NCBI RefSeq assembly: GCF_020497125.1
Contig: NC_059077.1
Location: forward strand, 32,191,340 to 32,255,339
Source: Mauremys mutica
Lineage: Eukaryota > Chordata > Testudines > Geoemydidae
Reading direction: 5' to 3'
Length of the DNA stretch: 64,000 bases
Each line of letters starts with the position of its first letter. Within the stretch, counting starts at the first letter, position 1. Below the pieces are notes generated by a model, which ran no database searches, was not told where the DNA came from, and saw only the letters and a list, made by a program, of their open reading frames with translations. Below are positions 59,812 through 64,000 of this stretch, in pieces. The translations under genes and the position numbers were made by a program.

Positions 59812-61834
59812 GCTGAAGAACCTCAGGAGCTGCAGAAGCAAGGCTGGCAGGGGCAGAACTGATGCTGGGGTTGGAACGCAGAATTAATTGCTGGGCGAGG
59901 GGATGGGCAGATGTAAGGGTGATGAGACAACCTCATATATAGTTTTCTCAGATCACTTTGAACACTGGTCACATCTTTGGGACTAGCTTTCCTCTCAGTA
60001 ACTCCAAACCCAGTACCATTTTATCCAATGAGTGACTTCACCTGGAAGTGATAAATGCTGAAAGCAGGAAACAGTTGTTGATCAACAGCAGTCAGATGAG
60101 GACATTACCACCACCTCATCCTTCCTTAAATGAAATCACAGAACCCCCTTTACCCAGTTCATTTAAAAAAAAATCTCACTTATTTCATTATCTGGATTTA
60201 AAATATATTTAAATTAAACTGAAACAAACATTTTGTTTTACTCTCATGGTGTTTCTTGGATATTTTCCTCCCAATTATTTTTTTGCTTTGTAAATTAAGC
60301 TCCTGTGTGAGTTAGTAAACTGTGATAAAGAGAGAACATGATACCCCACAAGAACCAAAACAGAGAAATTGAACTGAGACAGGCCTTCTGTCAAACTGTT
60401 TAAACTCTTGGGGTAGGAGGTCCTCATGGGAGGGAGTTTTTATTAACCCCTATTTAAAGTTCAGTAACCAAATAGCACTTTGGATAAGGAAAATCTTTAT
60501 TAAAATTTGATGCCCTCATCCCCATTCCCCTTTAATTATAGTTTTTCTGTTCTTAAACATCTTTAAGGTCTTCCAGAGGCCTTCCACAAAACCAGAAGAG
60601 ACTGAATTTAGCATTCATGATCTTTCAAATGTGAAATCACATGTTAAATTTCTCATACCTTCTTTATACTATTTTATAAAAGAGCAAAAAAGGACGTAGG
60701 CCATTTTTTTAAAAACGTGTTTGCGGGTGATTTTTAAGAAATAGTAAACAAGGTTTTCATTAACTGCTGTTCCAAGTCAGTAATTGGCCGGCCCAGGAGT
60801 AGACATTGGGACCAACATTAAATAATGTCCACTTACTCCTCTACATAATTAATTCAAGACTACAAAGTTTTCATGTTAAAACTAAATTGGTTATTTGAAA
60901 CTACAAGTATAAAAGATTGTCATATTCAAGATGTATTTCAAGGCATTGGGGTGCTGGCAGCACAATGGCAACTTAATTTCAGATACATACAGAATCCTAC
61001 AAATTGGATGGCTTGAAAAAATAGCACCGCCCTGCAGATAAAGTTGGGCACGGGAGGATTTTATGGCTGCTGAAGATCAGAAGATGGTCAATCAATTAAA
61101 TTATGAAGCTGTTTATATGACCCTTATCATAGTATTTCAGTGCTAATTTGAAATTTTGTAGTTTCAATCCCTGAAGTTCAATGCTTCCTCTCCTGCGAGC
61201 TCAAGTTTTAAGGAGTTAAGAGTCTTGTTTTTCCCTTGTATATTTTTCAACTCAAAGTAATTCTTGTTTGTTTGCAACAACTGCTGGATTTCAATACAGG
61301 CCTATTTTGTTGGCTCATGTCCTGATACTTCCTCTCAGATCTGTTCTCAAATATATCAGGAATAGTAGTGAACAACTTCATAGTTCCTGACCTGCGCAGG
61401 CAGAATTTTCCACAAGCTTAGCACTGCAACACCTAAGGTAAGAAACAGTTCAGAATTTGGCTCTCAAGGACCCAAATTCCTACCCAAAGACTCCCCATTT
61501 AAGTTGGACAAGTCTACCTTCCTCATGTCTTCTACAAAGTGGTGCCTAATGGCTTACTCAAGGTAATGGAAATCAGAAAGCAGAACAGGGAAATGAAGGT
61601 GTTGTAGCCAGCATTTTTCTTGCCTCAAATATTCTGGACCTATTGCAGATAATCATGTAAAGGAAAAGGCATTGCTTTGCAAAATGGTTCAATGACAACA
61701 CTGCCATCTCTGTCCTATAAATACCCCTTCTCAATGAGACAAAAGAACATGGATTCGGTCTCTTTCCCCAAGAAGGAATGCACACTGAACGACATATGGA
61801 TGCAGCAGTGGGGAAAGTTAGGGGCAGGGAATCC

Positions 61835-62237
61835 CCTGTGAAAGTGAGGTGGCTAATTCAAAAACAATGAAAGGAAATACTTTTCTTTTTACACAACAAC
61901 ATGTAACTGGACTGAAGAACTCATTGCCAGCGGATATTGTAGAAGCTGATAACTTAGCAATATTCAAAGATGGATTGGGTTTTGACATGGATAACAAGAC
62001 TATCCAGAGTTCTAATAATTCATACAAAGTATTTGCTGGGATGAAGACAAATCCTAAATGATTTGGGACCATCATGGGGGAAAGAGGGGGAGAAGGGGCA
62101 GATTATCCCACATCTGCTTACCACAGGGTTTTTTGCACCTTCCTCTGAAGCATCTAGTGTTGGCTACTGTCGGAGACTGAACGTTGGACTAGATGAACCA
62201 TTGATCTGATCCATTACGGCAATTCCTATGTTCCTAG
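61835..62237 (+). mobile_element. CR1 LINE 3' fragment
   Basis: A decayed C-terminal frame with NSLPADIVEADNLAIFKDGL is followed by GAAGCATCTAGTGTTGGC, then TTGGACTAGATGAACCATTG and TACGGCAATTCCTATGTTCC. 5'-truncated. Confidence 0.85.
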
Positions 62238-62639
62238 CTCCTATGGAAATGTTATAGAGGAACAGCGCCCCTCTACTGTCCATGTGGAGCACAAGGTCCC
62301 TTAAGCAGAATCAGACTATTAAACCAAGGTTCCACTCTTCCTGCAGGACAGTATTAGTGGTAGAGCAGCGGGAAACAAGATGTTTTAGCTAGAGAAGCGC
62401 AAAGCAGACAGACATTAGGGTCAGCGGCCCCCGGAGCCCTCCCCACCATCACAACCAACATGTAAGGTAGGGGGTTTCCACCAAGGAAGCAGTCTATAAG
62501 AAGTGTCCAATTCTCCTTGCGAAGCACCAGCAGCAGAGGTGGGGTGACCATCTCTCCATTTTAGGCATCTGCCCCAGGCTCACAGCCAGGTTAGCAAAGC
62601 CTAGGGTTTTCCTGGCTTTTGCTCAGCCTGGAACAGAAG

Positions 62640-63270
62640 GGTATGGTCACCTGTCTTTTCCCATTTTATCATCTTCGTCTCCAACTGCAACCACCTCAGG
62701 TCACACTGAATTCACCTTCTGACACCTACATCCCAGAAGTGCCTCGCTGTTCCGAACTCCTCATTACCACAGTTCTTTCCTCCTGCAGAATTCTCCAAAC
62801 CACTCCTGGATGTCCTAGACCTCTTGCTGTTACCTTGTCTCCCACTAGCCAGTCTACCTCCAACATTCCCCATTCCCAGCTACGCTTCACTATATTCTTC
62901 CTTAAACTCTTTGCTTTTCATGACTCCTCCCTCAGTCTCAACCCAATCTCCCCAACACACATTTCTAGGCCCTGTGCCTGGTTCCTCCCAGCTTCCTCTA
63001 CCCTCAATAGCCAGGTTTTCCCTTGTACCCCAGGCTCCTCACAACTCAACTAGCTCCCAGCCAACCCTTTGTTGAACTGCAACCTAAATTTTCATTCTGA
63101 AGGAATGAAAGTGCTGGGAAGGATAAGGGAAGACCAACTATTTTCTTTCCCCACCTTCCAGTCTGTCAGCTTCCAAACTCCTTCCATGTTCACTCCCTTG
63201 ACTTGCACCCAAACCCTCCATGCTGCCACATACCAGCATGCCAGATTTCCATCATGCCATCCCTCTCACA
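62640..63270 (+). other. Pyrimidine-biased region, no recognised feature
   Basis: The plus strand is rich in C and T (CCTCCCAGCTTCCTCTACCC and similar). Frames of 144 and 83 codons here are Ser/Pro/Thr-rich and typical of such composition. I see no gene or known repeat. Confidence 0.5.
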
Positions 63271-64000
63271 ATGGCAAGTGTCCTGGCTTTTAGTTCTGAA
63301 AACTGGTGTCCCACCTGCCCCACAGGTCACCCACCCCACAGGTCAGGATCAGAATGAGTGCTGCTGTAATGGGTATTACACTGTTACTTAAATTGTTATT
63401 CAGCAATCTGGGTGCAGATGTTTCTAATACCATGATAGTTAGCTCCACATTCAAACTTCCCAGCCAAAGAATGCATGTATTTTGCCCTCTATATATTTTT
63501 ATGGTTTGCATAATTTGCTAAATATACCATGTAAATTTTATACTAAATCACAGACAGTGAATTAAAAGGAGCTAGGAACAAATCGCTTTACAAAGCATTC
63601 ATGCTTTTCAATGCTCTTCATTACTATAGGAGATTAAAATGCACCCTCTAGTGGTCCATCATACAACTGCATACATTTCAAAAAAATTGCACACATTTAG
63701 GTACTATTTTAAACAGTACCAAACACATATTTTTAGGGTGGATTACATGAAATCATTTAGGGCAAAATCTGAGCCAGACATTTCACAGAATGTATATTAT
63801 ACTGTAGTTTAATTCTTTCCACTACGCCCAAAAACTTGAAATCTATCTTGCTGACAGAGCACTTCAAATACAGCCTGACTTTATTTCTCAATTCCTTTTA
63901 AAATGTTTTAACAGGAATTTCTGCTCCAGTTGGATACTCATTCCTGAGGGCAAACACCAAATATGTTCAGATCCTCCCTTCCACTCCAGCCTGCCACCTT

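Larger units (their letters stand above)
2800..64000 (-). other. ARL15: ARL15 upstream intron (partial)
   Basis: No further host exon could be recognised above 2799. The first ARL15 exon, encoding the N-terminus before CFKALCC, was looked for by its expected minus-strand protein and not found. The large first intron of ARL15 in other vertebrates fits an intron of more than 61 kb. Stretches where I see no gene and no recognisable repeat include 8175-10328, 10695-12330, 12430-15366, 26680-28149, 34670-36540, 37016-40700, 42991-48199, 56150-57756, 59820-61834 and 63270-64000. These are AT-rich with small microsatellites. Conserved noncoding regulatory DNA could be present but cannot be seen from a single sequence. 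Confidence 0.7.

Noticed and set aside
62619..63053. 144-codon plus-strand frame
   Set aside because: Pyrimidine-biased region gives Ser/Pro/Thr-rich frames in more than one phase; no domain recognised.

Overview
The window is vertebrate nuclear DNA, and most likely turtle (Testudines). It is intron-dominated, AT-rich and packed with CR1 LINEs. It also carries a tRNA-derived SINE with a CR1-like tail (the cryptodiran Cry/Pol III type), Penelope-like elements and many small hAT-type elements. No prokaryotic gene organisation, CRISPR array or plasmid feature was seen. The species assignment is an inference from repeat content; a crocodilian or other sauropsid is the main alternative.

Only one host coding segment can be supported: a 145-bp internal exon on the minus strand at 2655-2799. 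It encodes the P-loop region of the Arf-like small GTPase ARL15 (GLTGSGKTS motif), with a good polypyrimidine tract and AG acceptor and a GT donor. The rest of the window reads as intron: the downstream ARL15 intron (1-2654) and roughly 61 kb of the upstream intron (2800-64000). Because the gene runs on the minus strand, all repeats here would be transcribed within its pre-mRNA.

Layout. 157-1717: 5'-truncated Penelope-like element (PLE) with reverse transcriptase and GIY-YIG remnants and a 14-bp target duplication. 2.8-15.3 kb: intron with a pogo-like element, a 640-bp hairpin element, CR1 pieces and a small MITE. 15.4-16.9 kb: CR1 with a nested inverted PLE insertion carrying two hammerhead-ribozyme-like cores, then a hAT MITE. 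17.4-23.8 kb: a nested stack, with a fold-back hAT element interrupted by a near-full-length 4.1-kb CR1 (ORF1 with esterase block, ORF2 with endonuclease and RT) and by an LTR-like insert. 25-31.6 kb: hAT MITE, LTR-like unit with a nested SINE, GC-rich palindromic repeat, second fold-back hAT copy, PLE scrap. 32.6-34.7 kb: CR1 with a second CR1 nested in it. 34.7-48 kb: mostly unannotated intron with two palindromic MITEs and a 1-kb hAT element inside an old CR1. 48.2 kb: a near-perfect 148-bp palindrome. 49.4-54.2 kb: CR1 carrying a hAT element, third fold-back hAT copy carrying a CR1, truncated SINE, old CR1. 54.2-62.2 kb: unclassified repeats, two more hAT elements with 8-bp duplications, CR1 tail. 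62.2-64 kb: intron.

The transposon ORFs are all broken by stops or frameshifts, so the only sequence likely to serve the host directly is the ARL15 exon. The most unusual structures are the inverted pair of hammerhead-like cores in a PLE insertion, the fold-back hAT family whose two arms both carry the end of the transposase gene, and the sequence-perfect palindrome at 48.2 kb. All family names come from pattern recognition, without database comparison.
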